Positions 7,973 through 16,575 of a stretch of DNA of 64,000 nucleotides are shown here, one piece after another; position 1 is the stretch's first letter, and every line of letters begins with the position of its first letter. The translations under genes and the position numbers were made by a program. Source of the DNA: Desulfonema magnum (GTDB lineage: Bacteria; Desulfobacterota; Desulfobacteria; Desulfobacterales; 4be13). Under the pieces are notes generated by a model. That model was given only the letters and a program-made list of their open reading frames with translations, was not told the origin of the DNA and did not search any database. Where the stretch lies: the NCBI RefSeq assembly GCF_017377395.1, contig NZ_CP061800.1, positions 5,849,633 through 5,913,632 on the forward strand, read 5' to 3'.

Positions 7973-10264
7973 ATGATGAGAAAAGTTCGTGACCGTTTCA
8001 ATCTTCTTTGTGATATTGGTGATCTTTCAGCTCTGCTGACAGAAAGTTCGAATATTGAAAGTTTTCTTCAAAGTACAGTGACAATGGTTTCCCAGTATCT
8101 GAACGCGGATGTGTGTTCAATTTACTTGTACAAAGAAAAGTCAAAAGAACTTGTATTAAAGGCAACCCTCGGACTGAATCCCGAAGCTGTTGGCAAAATC
8201 CGGATGAAACGCGGAAAAGGTCTTGTTGGAAACACCTTTGAGCAGCTCCGGCCGATTCGCGAGGCATGTGCAAGTCTGAATCCGAATTTTAAATACTTTA
8301 AAGAAGCAGAAGAAGATCGGTTTGAATCTTTTCTGTCTGTACCGATTCTCAGGGGATCCCGAAAAATCGGTGTCCTTGTGGTCCAACATGAAGATCAGGA
8401 TTTTTTTAGCGAAATAGATACGGTGATTCTACGTGCGCTGGCGTCTCAGCTTGCCGGAACCATTGAAAACGCAAGACTCATGATAGACCTTCGTCATCGG
8501 GATGCCAAACCATTATCTTCTTCGTCCGATGCCGACATTTTTGAAAGCCTCCGGTTCATTAAAGGTCGCTCTGCCTCGGGCGGATATGCGTTTGCGCCTT
8601 CAACAATATTTAACAGAAGCCATGGAAAACTGCTTTCCGATGAGTCTGAGTCTGACGGCGTGTATTCGCTGGAGGATTTTAACAGGGCAGTCCGGAAAAC
8701 TTCTGAGCAACTCATAGAATTCCAGAGCCGTCTTGCAGAGCAACTGCTTGAAAGTGCGTCACTGATTTTTGACGCACATTTCATGATTTTAAAAGATGCC
8801 CAGTTCATCAATAAAATTGTCCAGCATATCATAGATGGTATTTCCCCCCCCAGGGCAGTGAAAGAAGTGGCCCGACATTACATTGACATATTTTCATCAA
8901 GTTCAAACGAATACATTCGTGAAAAGGTCAATGATGTGGAAGATTTGGCAGGCCGCATACTTAAGAATCTTTACAACTGGTCTGCCGAGAATCCGAACAT
9001 ATGGGAGAGCAGAATAGTCATCGCAAAGGAACTGTATCCGTCAGAAGTACTGAAACTGGCGTCTGAGGATGTGAAAGGCATTATACTTGTCAGCGGCGGC
9101 GTAACATCGCACGTTTCCATCCTCTGTCGGTCCCTGAAAATTCCGTTGGTCATCGCTGATCTGTCCCAACTCCTGAACCTTCCGGAAGGAACGCTGGTCT
9201 TAATGGACGGTGAGATCGGAAATATTTATGTGTGTCCCACGGAACAAATTATCCAACAGTTTGAAAAGCAGAAGACTACCCTGAAAGCAACGCGCTCCGC
9301 CAAAAGTGTCATGTCTCCGCTGACCCGGACAAGCGACGGTGTTCGCGTTCATCTTTTAGCCAATATCAACCTGCTCAGTGAGCTGGGCATTGCCCGCGAA
9401 CTGAAAGCCGAGGGAGTCGGACTTTACCGAACCGAATTCCCGTTTCTCATTCGCTCGAGCTTTCCCTCCGAAGAAGAACAATATCTTGTTTACAAGCGGT
9501 TGTTTGACGAAATGGCAGGACAGGAAGTCACTATTCGAACACTGGATATCGGCGGAGACAAGATGCTCGCGTACTCAAATCCGACAGCCGGTTCAAATCC
9601 GGAACTCGGGCTCCGATCTATTCGTTTTTCCCTCAGTCATCGGAATATTTTCGAACAGCAGCTTCGGGCCATTCTGCGGGCATCAGCAGAAGCTGAGAAT
9701 GTGCGGATCCTGTTTCCGATGATTTCATCTCTGGACGAATTCCGGGAAGCAAAGCAGGCGGTTCTTGATTCCATCACTTCTCTTAAACAGGAATACGCGC
9801 CCCATCATCCGGGCCCGGCTACGGGGATAATGATTGAAGTTCCTTCGGTTATGGGAATTATCCGTGAGTTTACCACCGAGGCGGATTTTTTTTCCATCGG
9901 AACGAACGATTTTGTGCAGTATATGATTGGCGTTGACAGAGGAAATGAAAAAGTCGCTGATTATTACCGGCCCTATCATCCTTCTGTTCTGAGAGGACTT
10001 GCACAGATTGTCAGGGCAGTGACAGAAAAAGACAAGGATATTTCTATCTGCGGTGAGATGGCCCATGAACTGGAGTACATTCCGTTTCTGCTTGGTATCG
10101 GAGTACGCAGAATCAGTGTTGATCCGCAGTTTTTACCTGTATTGCAGGACAGAATTTCCCATCTGAATCTGTCTGACGCGGAAAAACACGCGAAAGAGAT
10201 GCTTTCAAAAGCCACGCTGAAAGATACCCGTGAAGTATTACAGCGTCAGATTGCTTCGAACTGA
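7973..10264 (+). CDS. ptsP: PEP-protein phosphotransferase with GAF domain (PtsP, enzyme I Ntr)
   Basis: A 763-residue protein: GAF domain at about residues 15-170, then the enzyme I domains. It moves phosphate from PEP to an HPr/NPr protein in a regulatory phosphorelay. The active-site histidine lies in GGVTSHVSILCRSLKIP (about residue 380), PEP-binding arginines in LYRTEFPFL and RTLDIGGDK, the metal/PEP site in SIGTNDFVQYMIGVDRGNE, and the catalytic Cys in ICGEMAHE (about residue 700). All key residues are present. ATG at 7973 or 7976 are both possible; AAGGA lies upstream. It stands alone with its own promoter and a hairpin downstream; no HPr or EIIA gene is adjacent. Confidence 0.93.
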   Translation: MMRKVRDRFNLLCDIGDLSALLTESSNIESFLQSTVTMVSQYLNADVCSIYLYKEKSKELVLKATLGLNPEAVGKIRMKRGKGLVGNTFEQLRPIREACASLNPNFKYFKEAEEDRFESFLSVPILRGSRKIGVLVVQHEDQDFFSEIDTVILRALASQLAGTIENARLMIDLRHRDAKPLSSSSDADIFESLRFIKGRSASGGYAFAPSTIFNRSHGKLLSDESESDGVYSLEDFNRAVRKTSEQLIEFQSRLAEQLLESASLIFDAHFMILKDAQFINKIVQHIIDGISPPRAVKEVARHYIDIFSSSSNEYIREKVNDVEDLAGRILKNLYNWSAENPNIWESRIVIAKELYPSEVLKLASEDVKGIILVSGGVTSHVSILCRSLKIPLVIADLSQLLNLPEGTLVLMDGEIGNIYVCPTEQIIQQFEKQKTTLKATRSAKSVMSPLTRTSDGVRVHLLANINLLSELGIARELKAEGVGLYRTEFPFLIRSSFPSEEEQYLVYKRLFDEMAGQEVTIRTLDIGGDKMLAYSNPTAGSNPELGLRSIRFSLSHRNIFEQQLRAILRASAEAENVRILFPMISSLDEFREAKQAVLDSITSLKQEYAPHHPGPATGIMIEVPSVMGIIREFTTEADFFSIGTNDFVQYMIGVDRGNEKVADYYRPYHPSVLRGLAQIVRAVTEKDKDISICGEMAHELEYIPFLLGIGVRRISVDPQFLPVLQDRISHLNLSDAEKHAKEMLSKATLKDTREVLQRQIASN

Positions 10265-10361
10265 GCTGTTTCCCGAACTGATAGAAATCCTCCGGAAAAA
10301 GTTGCTCAGATTTTTTGAGAAAAGTCGTGATCCGATTTTTCAATCAGAAAAATCCTGAGAG

Positions 10362-10393
10362 AACCTTATAACCCCTTATTCTGTAAGGTTTTT
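10362..10393 (+). terminator. Probable terminator after ptsP
   Basis: AACCTTA (10362-10368) pairs with TAAGGTT (10384-10390), followed by a short T run. Another hairpin (CTTCCG near 10403 with CGGAAG near 10423) follows at once and could serve the convergent gene. Confidence 0.5.
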
Positions 10394-10476
10394 CTGCTTA
10401 AACTTCCGCCATCCGAAGATGACGGAAGCAAATCGGGAAAATTACATATCAAAGCTGTTTTATCGTCGGGGGCCTA

Positions 10477-10791
10477 TCAGAAGCCCAGCGTATCAGCTTT
10501 TGCTTCAGCAGCAAGATGCTCTTCCCATTTCGCACCCCAGAGATCCGGAACCGTCTCTTCAACCTCCAGCATAGATTCCCAAGATACCTCAAGTTCTTTA
10601 AAAATTGACTCCAGTTTATCTTCGTCCGGGGATAGCCACACACAATAGCGCACACCTTGCTCTTTGTTAAAACAGGTGCGTATCCATCTGGCCGATTTAA
10701 TATTGGCCAGTTTTACCCAGTTTTCCTGGACACTGTCCCAGCTAATGTTGGGATCCCTATGAACCACCATGAATTTTTTCATTCCAGCCAT
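10477..10791 (-). CDS. DUF4242-like small alpha/beta protein
   Basis: A 104-residue cytoplasmic protein. The run KKFMVVHRDP, ARWIRTCFNKEQGVRYCVWL and SPDEDKLESIFKELEVSWE has the ferredoxin-like pattern of the DUF4242 / nickel-responsive SCO4226 type, where a short beta strand precedes a C-x-W-L-S-P-D-E loop. Metal binding cannot be confirmed because the key histidines are not obvious. The start is well placed: AAGGAGGT seven to eight bases before the ATG. It is convergent with ptsP and has no operon partner. Moderate confidence in family, low in function. Confidence 0.7.
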   Translation of the reverse strand: MAGMKKFMVVHRDPNISWDSVQENWVKLANIKSARWIRTCFNKEQGVRYCVWLSPDEDKLESIFKELEVSWESMLEVEETVPDLWGAKWEEHLAAEAKADTLGF

Positions 10792-11017
10792 ATCTAAGAC
10801 CTCCTTCAGCGTAAACGAAATAAATAATTGTTACCGGGAAGAATGATCTCATTCGCGGCCCAGAACAAGCTTTCACACGCGAAGCTCCTTCCCAACCTTT
10901 ACAAATTAAAACTCAAATATCATCCCCCTATCAGTTTTTCAATCAGGAAATTCCTGATTTTGAGGTTATAATTTCTGATTCTCCGCTTTATGCCTGATGC
11001 TAAAAATCAGATTTTTT

Positions 11018-11113
11018 GGTGGTGTTCCAAAAGCGGACTTTATCCGATATTTATCGAATTGATTAATTGATTCAAAGATTTAAAATTTTTAGCTCCGGTT
11101 TTGGAACACTACC
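11018..11113 (+). mobile_element. MITE-like element, copy 1
   Basis: A 96-base element with terminal inverted repeats: GGTGGTGTTCCAAAAGCGGA at the left and, at the right, CTCCGGTTTTGGAACACTACC minus its first base. The inside is AT-rich and noncoding. A clearly related element occurs in the opposite orientation at 62727-62814 in the integron. No transposase is present, so it would need one supplied from elsewhere. Confidence 0.65.
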
Positions 11114-11178
11114 GAAAATCCCTAAACAGGATAAATACATGCGGTCTGTTTTTTTTGAAATTCCCTCATTAAAATTTA

Positions 11179-11207
11179 TTGACAGGTTCATCAAAGATTG
11201 TTACAGT
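11179..11207 (+). promoter_or_regulatory. Promoter of the thi operon
   Basis: TTGACA at 11179-11184, a 17-base spacer and TACAGT at 11202-11207, placing the transcript start about 15 bases before the TPP riboswitch. Confidence 0.7.
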
Positions 11208-11229
11208 TTTATAAATTCAATAAAATTGA

Positions 11230-11309
11230 GTGTTAGGGGTGTCCGTAGAAACCAAGGACTGAGATCATACCCTTTACTTGAACTGGATAATGCCAGCGTA
11301 AGGAAACAC
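11230..11309 (+). promoter_or_regulatory. TPP riboswitch (THI element)
   Basis: The conserved parts are all seen: closing stem GTGTT (11230-11234) with AACAC (11305-11309), AGGGGTGTCC, the pyrimidine-sensing CTGAGATCATACCCTTTA, and the pyrophosphate-sensing CTGGATAATGCCAGCGTAAGGAAA minus its last bases. It binds thiamin pyrophosphate. With the terminator immediately downstream it should turn off thiC and the genes after it when TPP is plentiful. Confidence 0.95.
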
Positions 11310-11326
11310 CGAGCCGGATACATCGA

Positions 11327-11365
11327 AACAGGTAAAGCATTCCTTAAGCTTTGCCTGTTTTTTTT
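11327..11365 (+). terminator. Riboswitch-controlled intrinsic terminator
   Basis: AACAGGTAAAGC (11327-11338) pairs with GCTTTGCCTGTT (11348-11359, one G-T pair), followed by six T. It lies directly behind the TPP aptamer, the expected expression platform. Confidence 0.88.
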
Positions 11366-11400
11366 AGGGGTCTCATTTCCACGCCTGTTCTCATTTCTTG

Positions 11401-11593
11401 CAACACCTAACACCTAACACCTGGGGTGATGAAAATGTCACAAACCGGGCTGACAATTGCGATCCCATTTTTATTCCGCAAATTTTTTATGACTTAAAAA
11501 TCAGGCAGTTAAAAAATGAGGGGAACAAAAACGGGATCAGCTTTTTCAGAGCCTTGGAAACATTTTCATCACCCCACCTAACACCTAACACCC
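11401..11593. repeat. Nested inverted repeat flanked by CACCTAACACCTAACACC
   Basis: GGGGTGATGAAAATGT (11423-11438) and ACATTTTCATCACCCC (11560-11575) are a perfect 16-base inverted repeat; inside, GATCCCATTTTT and AAAAACGGGATC pair again. Both ends carry direct copies of CACCTAACACC. The whole looks like an inserted palindromic element between the riboswitch terminator and thiC, and it would fold into a long stem in the leader. Confidence 0.7.
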
Positions 11594-11611
11594 TGACGGA
11601 AGAGGACCAAA

Positions 11612-12874
11612 ATGAGTACCATAATTGACGAATTGAAAAAGAATATTATCCCTGATTGTATTCATAACATTGTGAAACATGAGGGCATGAGCCAGGAGGA
11701 GATTATCAGTGGTGTCCTTGACGGGCACATTGTCATCCCCCGTAACAATCAGCACAAAGGCTTTGATCCCATTGCTATCGGAAAGGGAACCCGGATCAAA
11801 GTAAACGCCAATATCGGGACTTCGCCAAACCGCTGTGATTTTGACGATGAAACTGACAAAGTCAGGGCCGCGGTTGACAGCGGTGCGGACGCGGTAATGG
11901 ATTTGTCCATCAGTGGAGATATCAGCGGCTTCAGAAAAAAAATTACTGAGGAAATTAACATCACCCTCGGCACTGTCCCCATTTATGAAGCCATGATCGG
12001 ATTAGACAGCGCGGATCAGCTCACCATCGGGCATTTTTTAAAAATCATGGAAAAACAGGCGCAGGAGAATGTTGACTTTATGACGATCCATTCAGGATTG
12101 TTAAAAAAACATATTCCCCTGACAGAAAAACGAGTCGTCGGTGTTGTCAGCCGGGGCGGCTCGATTCTTGTCCAATGGATGCGCCATCATGGGAAGGAGA
12201 ACTTTTTATATGAACATTTTGATGAGATATTAGATATCGCCAGGGAATATGATATCACAATGTCTTTAGGGGACGGTTTGCGCCCGGGGTGTACGGCCGA
12301 CGCGAATGACGAAGCCCAGTTCGGAGAACTGGAAGTCTTAGGTGAGCTGGTTCAGCAATGCAAAGCCGCGAATGTGCAGGTCATGGTTGAAGGTCCCGGG
12401 CATGTGCCCCTGCATCTGATTGAGGAAAATGTCAGAAAGCAGAAAGCCATATGTGACGGCGCACCTTTCTATGTACTGGGCCCGCTGGTAACAGACTATG
12501 CAGCCGGATATGATCACATTGCCGGGGCCATCGGCGGCGCGCTGGCTGCTTTTTACGGGGCTGATTTTCTTTGCTATGTAACCCCGGCTGAACATCTGCG
12601 TTTGCCCACGATTGATGATGTGCGGGAGGGCGTTATCGCGTCAAGAATAGCATGTGCGGCCGTTGATCTCAGCCGAAAAAAACCATATGAAATCCAGAGA
12701 AATCTCAACATATCCGTAGCAAGAAAAAATTTTGACTGGGAAGCCCAGAAAAAGGTGGCCATTGATCAGACCAAGTTTTCCAACTACCTCGAACAATGCG
12801 AAATGAAAGAAGATGAAGAAAAACCATGCTCCATGTGCGGAGAATGGTGTGCGATAAAGCGGACAAAGATATGA
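11612..12874 (+). CDS. thiC: Phosphomethylpyrimidine synthase (ThiC)
   Basis: A 420-residue radical-SAM enzyme converting aminoimidazole ribotide to HMP phosphate, the pyrimidine part of thiamin. It is the short form usual in anaerobes. Visible signatures are NANIGTSPNRCDF, DLSISGDISGFRKK, VEGPGHVPLHLIEENV and the C-terminal cluster motif CSMCGEWCAIK (near 408), which binds 4Fe-4S next to SAM; the spacing here is C-x2-C-x3-C, as in other short ThiC proteins. GGAAGAGGACC precedes the ATG. First gene under the TPP riboswitch. Confidence 0.96.
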   Translation: MSTIIDELKKNIIPDCIHNIVKHEGMSQEEIISGVLDGHIVIPRNNQHKGFDPIAIGKGTRIKVNANIGTSPNRCDFDDETDKVRAAVDSGADAVMDLSISGDISGFRKKITEEINITLGTVPIYEAMIGLDSADQLTIGHFLKIMEKQAQENVDFMTIHSGLLKKHIPLTEKRVVGVVSRGGSILVQWMRHHGKENFLYEHFDEILDIAREYDITMSLGDGLRPGCTADANDEAQFGELEVLGELVQQCKAANVQVMVEGPGHVPLHLIEENVRKQKAICDGAPFYVLGPLVTDYAAGYDHIAGAIGGALAAFYGADFLCYVTPAEHLRLPTIDDVREGVIASRIACAAVDLSRKKPYEIQRNLNISVARKNFDWEAQKKVAIDQTKFSNYLEQCEMKEDEEKPCSMCGEWCAIKRTKI

Positions 12875-12924
12875 CGATGAACAACGGAGAGGCCGCAATT
12901 ACTTTGAAACCGGACGATTAAATT

Positions 12925-13583
12925 ATCCGGAGTGCAAAAACAGAGCGAAGCGGTTTTTTGCATAAATCCGGAGTGCAAAAACAGAGCGAAGCGGTTTTTT
13001 GCATAAATCCGGAGTGCAAAAACAGAGCGAAGCGGTTTTTTGCATAAATCCGGAGTGCAAAAACAGAGCGAAGCGGTTTTTTGCATAAATCCGGAGTGCA
13101 AAAACAGAGCGAAGCGGTTTTTTGCATAAATCCGGAGTGCAAAAACAGAGCGAAGCGGTTTTTTGCATAAATCCGGAGTGCAAAAACAGAGCGAAGCGGT
13201 TTTTTGCATAAATCCGGAGTGCAAAAACAGAGCGAAGCGGTTTTTTGCATAAATCCGGAGTGCAAAAACAGAGCGAAGCGGTTTTTTGCATAAATCCGGA
13301 GTGCAAAAACAGAGCGAAGCGGTTTTTTGCATAAATCCGGAGTGCAAAAACAGAGCGAAGCGGTTTTTTGCATAAATCCGGAGTGCAAAAATTAAGCAAA
13401 GCGGTTTTTTGCATAAATCCGGAGTGCAAAAATTAAGCAAAGCGGTTTTTTGCATAAATCCGGAGTGCAAAAATTAAGCAAAGCGGTTTTTTGCATAAAT
13501 CCGGAGTGCAAAAATAGAGCGAAGCGGTTTTTTGCATAAATCCGGAGTGCAAAAATTAAGCAAAGCGGTTTTTTGCACTCCGG
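12925..13583. repeat. 41-bp tandem array, 16 units
   Basis: Sixteen head-to-tail units of 41 bases, starting ATCCGGAGTGCAAAAA and ending GGTTTTTTGCATAA, begin at 12925 and repeat exactly every 41 bases up to 13540. The first eleven have CAGAGCGAAGC in the middle; units 12-14 and 16 have TTAAGCAAAGC and unit 15 TAGAGCGAAGC. Each is half of a palindrome (CCGGAGTGCAAAAA with TTTTTTGCACTCCGG, whose full form is kept only in the last unit). Open frames on the minus strand repeat every 123 bases and are products of the repeat, not genes. Confidence 0.95.
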
Positions 13584-13986
13584 AAAGAAAATTCGATTTT
13601 CTGAAAGTTACAGTTTGCCACTCCGGAGCAGCAGAATGCAAAAAATCGCTTTGCTTTATTTTTGCACTCCGGAAAGAAAATTCGATTTTCTGAAAGTTAC
13701 AGTTTGCCACTCCGGAGCAGCAGAATGCAAAAAACCGCTTCGTTTAATTTTTGCACTCCGGAAAAGAGAATTCGATCCGCTGAAAGTGACAGTCTGCCAC
13801 TCCGGAGCAGCAGAATGCAAAAAATCGCTTCGCTTTATTTTTGCACTCCGGAAAAGAGAATTCGATCCGCTGAAAGTGACAGTCTGCCACTCCGGAGCAG
13901 CAGAATGCAAAAAATCGCTTCGCTTTATTTTTGCACTCCGGAAAAGAAATTTCGATCTGCTGAAACTTACAGTTCGCCTCTCCGGA
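13578..13986. repeat. 89/90-bp tandem array, 4.6 units
   Basis: Units begin CTCCGGAAAGAAAATTCGAT or close variants at 13578, 13667, 13756, 13846 and 13936 (steps 89, 89, 90, 90); the last is partial. Each contains CTCCGGAGCAGCAGAATGCA and ends with TTTTTGCACTCCGG, sharing its edge with the preceding 41-bp array. It ends 38 bases before thi4, so transcription of the thi operon must pass more than 1 kb of palindromic repeats. Confidence 0.93.
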
Positions 13987-14023
13987 GTGAGAGACATTTT
14001 TTTTTAAAAAAGGAGAATCAATC

Positions 14024-14797
14024 ATGGAGTTAAATGAAGTCATTATCACAAAAGCGATTATTGATCGTTTTTATGCCAAACTTAAAGATAATCTTGAAAC
14101 AGATGTCGCCATTGTCGGCGGAGGACCATCCGGACTGGTTGCAGGCTATTATCTCGCGAAAGCTGGAAAAAAAGTGGCGCTGTTTGAGCGAAAACTGAGC
14201 ATCGGCGGAGGCATGTGGGGCGGAGGCATGATGTTTAATGAGATCGTTGTTCAGGAGGCTGCCGTACATATTTTTGATGAATTCGGAGTGCGTTATCAAA
14301 AATATGAGGATAACTACTATACTTCAGACTCAGTCGAGACCACCGCGTCACTCACGGCCAAGGCGGTTCAGGCAGGTCTCACCATTTTTAACTGTATGAC
14401 TGCCGAGGATGTTATGATGCGCCCAGACAGGGTCATCGGACTGGTATTGAATTGGTCCCCGGTTGAAATGGCGGGTCTTCATATTGATCCGCTGGCAATG
14501 CGGTCAAATTTTGTGATTGACGCGACAGGCCATGATACAAACGTGGTCCGAGTTGTGCATAAAAAAGTTCCGGGAAAGCTGGACACCCCTGATGGCAAGG
14601 TTGAAGGAGAAAAATCAATGTGGTCAGATAAGGCGGAAACACTGACCCTTGACAATACCAAAGAAGTTTTTCCGGGGTTGTATGTGGCTGGAATGGCAGC
14701 GAATGCGACATTCGGCGGCCCCCGCATGGGACCGATTTTCGGCGGAATGCTCCTGTCAGGCGAAAAAGTGGCAAAAGATCTGTTGACACGTTTATAA
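14024..14797 (+). CDS. thi4: Sulfide-dependent thiazole synthase (Thi4 family)
   Basis: A 257-residue Thi4 protein that makes the ADP-thiazole precursor of thiamin from NAD, glycine and sulfide. The dinucleotide site VAIVGGGPSGLVAGYYLAKA minus the final residue is at 28-46, and the C-terminal FGGPRMGPIFGGMLLSG is typical. At the site where suicidal plant and yeast Thi4 have Cys (SCMDPNV), this protein has LHIDPLA with His153, the form found in methanogens that use free sulfide repeatedly. That fits a sulfide-producing anaerobe. AAGGAG precedes the start. Confidence 0.93.
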   Translation: MELNEVIITKAIIDRFYAKLKDNLETDVAIVGGGPSGLVAGYYLAKAGKKVALFERKLSIGGGMWGGGMMFNEIVVQEAAVHIFDEFGVRYQKYEDNYYTSDSVETTASLTAKAVQAGLTIFNCMTAEDVMMRPDRVIGLVLNWSPVEMAGLHIDPLAMRSNFVIDATGHDTNVVRVVHKKVPGKLDTPDGKVEGEKSMWSDKAETLTLDNTKEVFPGLYVAGMAANATFGGPRMGPIFGGMLLSGEKVAKDLLTRL

Positions 14798-14862
14798 CAG
14801 AGGCGTATATCATTTCTTATCAGGTTAGTATTCGCTAACACAATTACAGAGCGAGTCATAAA

Positions 14863-14934
14863 GGCGTGCGAAAATTTTATTTTCGCAAAAACCCGTCAGT
14901 GTCAGGGGTTGCGAAAATAAAATTTTCGCACGCC
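14863..14934. repeat. Long perfect inverted repeat after thi4
   Basis: Two 26-base arms (14863-14888 and 14909-14934, beginning GGCGTGCGAAAATTTTATTT) are exactly complementary around a 20-base loop. It lies between thi4 and pdxS. There is no T run, so it could be a processing or stability site, or a mobile palindrome. Confidence 0.85.
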
Positions 14935-14974
14935 TCGTGATGTTGCCTCAGAGCGAGAAGGAGATATAATATTG

Positions 14975-15856
14975 ATGGAAGAAGAAAGATTTGAAACCAA
15001 TGTGGGACTTGCAGAAATGTTAAAGGGCGGTGTCATCATGGATGTGACCACCGCGGAACAGGCCAAAATCGCTGAAGACGCAGGGGCCGTGGCTGTCATG
15101 GCACTGGAGCGCCTGCCTTCGGATATTCGCAAAGCCGGCGGTGTGGCACGGATGTCTGATCCCACGGTTATCCAGGAGATTCAGGAAGTGGTTTCCATTC
15201 CTGTGATGGCGAAATGCCGAATCGGGCATTTTGTGGAAGGCCAGATATTGCAGGCCCTGGGAGTTGATTTTATTGATGAAAGCGAAGTGCTGACCCCCGC
15301 GGATGAAGCCAATCATATAGATAAAAATGCATTTAAAGTTCCCTTTGTCTGCGGGTGCCGGAATCTGGGAGAAGCGCTCCGCCGGATTGGCGAAGGGGCT
15401 GCGATGATTCGCACCAAAGGTGAGGCCGGAACAGGGAATATTGTGGAGGCTGTTCGTCATATGCGGCAGGTCATGGGAGATATTCGCAGACTCACGGTCC
15501 TGGGGGATGATGAGTTAATGGCGGTTTCCAAAGACTGGGGCGCGCCCTATGAATGGGTCAGGAAAACCGCAAAGCTCGGAAGAATGCCGGTGCCGAACTT
15601 TGCGGCCGGCGGCATTGCCACCCCCGCAGATGCGGCTCTGATGATGCAACTGGGCGCGGAATCCGTGTTTGTGGGTTCGGGAATTTTTAAATCTGATGAT
15701 CCCAAATCCCGCGCACAGGCCATTGTTCAGTCCGTAACGCATTATAATGACCCGGAAATCCTCATGCGGGTATCCTCGGGACTGGGCAACGCCATGGAGG
15801 GGATTGAAATGAGCGAACTGCGTGAGGAAGACCGCTTGCAAACACGGGGCTGGTAA
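14975..15856 (+). CDS. pdxS: Pyridoxal 5'-phosphate synthase lyase subunit (PdxS)
   Basis: A 293-residue (beta/alpha)8 enzyme that condenses ribose 5-phosphate, glyceraldehyde 3-phosphate and ammonia into PLP. Family signatures: GGVIMDVTTAEQAKIAEDAG, VMALERLPSDIRKAGGVARM, the IPVMAKCRIGHFVEGQ lysine region and FAAGGIATPADAALMMQLGA. Start is ATG 14975 or TTG 14972; AAGGAG lies at 14958-14963. It is followed after four bases by pdxT, which feeds it ammonia. Confidence 0.97.
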   Translation: MEEERFETNVGLAEMLKGGVIMDVTTAEQAKIAEDAGAVAVMALERLPSDIRKAGGVARMSDPTVIQEIQEVVSIPVMAKCRIGHFVEGQILQALGVDFIDESEVLTPADEANHIDKNAFKVPFVCGCRNLGEALRRIGEGAAMIRTKGEAGTGNIVEAVRHMRQVMGDIRRLTVLGDDELMAVSKDWGAPYEWVRKTAKLGRMPVPNFAAGGIATPADAALMMQLGAESVFVGSGIFKSDDPKSRAQAIVQSVTHYNDPEILMRVSSGLGNAMEGIEMSELREEDRLQTRGW

Positions 15857-15860
15857 AATC

Positions 15861-16427
15861 ATGCGGCACACAATTGGGATACTGGCATTACAGGGTGACT
15901 TTGAAAAACATGCCGAGCAGTTAACTTCCCTTAATATTGAGACCATTCAGGTAAGAAAACCTGAGACGTTGGAGAAATGCCGCGGGCTTATCATTCCGGG
16001 CGGCGAATCAACCACATTGACAAAATTGTTTGACATATACGGTTTTTATGAGCCGATTCGTGAGTTTTCCCGTAACCATCCGGTTATGGGAACATGTGCG
16101 GGAATGATTATGCTTGCTGCTGAAGCAGATGATTATCGGATCAGCCCCCTCTCGCTGATAGATATTTCAGTGAGACGCAATGCCTATGGCAGACAGATCA
16201 ACTCGTTTGTGACGAATGTGGATACGCCGTTTTTAGGAGAATCCGAAACATTCCGTGCCATCTTCATCCGAGCGCCGCAAATTGAGCGTGTGGGACCGGA
16301 TGTGGAAATTCTCATTGAATACAAGGGAAATCCTGTCATGGTGCGGAATAAAAATATTTTTGCCCTCGCGTTTCATCCTGAACTGACCCATGATCCGCGT
16401 ATTCATCAGTATTTTTCAGAAGCCTGA
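15861..16427 (+). CDS. pdxT: Pyridoxal 5'-phosphate synthase glutaminase subunit (PdxT)
   Basis: A 188-residue class-I glutaminase that supplies ammonia to PdxS. The catalytic triad is visible: Cys in GTCAGMIMLA, and His and Glu in FHPELTHD; the substrate loop PGGESTTLTKL is intact. A longer in-frame start at 15822 lies inside pdxS, and the ATG at 15861, directly after the pdxS stop, gives the correct N-terminus (IGILALQGDFEKH). Confidence 0.96.
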   Translation: MRHTIGILALQGDFEKHAEQLTSLNIETIQVRKPETLEKCRGLIIPGGESTTLTKLFDIYGFYEPIREFSRNHPVMGTCAGMIMLAAEADDYRISPLSLIDISVRRNAYGRQINSFVTNVDTPFLGESETFRAIFIRAPQIERVGPDVEILIEYKGNPVMVRNKNIFALAFHPELTHDPRIHQYFSEA

Positions 16428-16443
16428 CGATCAAATCGTCAAA

Positions 16444-16504
16444 CTGAAAGCCAAAGCAGGCTGAAGCTAACTTACAGTGCGCTTCAGCGTACTTTGGCTT
16501 TCAG
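16444..16504. repeat. Inverted repeat between pdxT and the symporter gene
   Basis: CTGAAAGCCAAAG (16444-16456) pairs with CTTTGGCTTTCAG (16492-16504), and GCTGAAGC (16460-16467) pairs with GCTTCAGC (16481-16488). Strong hairpin without a T run; possible factor-dependent terminator or a repeat. Confidence 0.7.
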
Positions 16505-16575
16505 ACATTGATCTCCGGGCTGAAATTGCCTGTTATCAGGCTGTGTTGACATCTAAAACAGGAGGAAAAAATGAT

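Noticed and set aside
12784..13470. Open frames of 156-228 codons on the minus strand across the 41-bp array
   Set aside because: They repeat the same ~14-residue and 41-residue blocks because of the DNA repeat, are open in three frames, and have no ribosome site.
12925..13583. CRISPR-like regular repeats
   Set aside because: Units are head to tail with no unique spacers and no cas genes; the same holds for the 63-bp array and the 18-bp palindromes.
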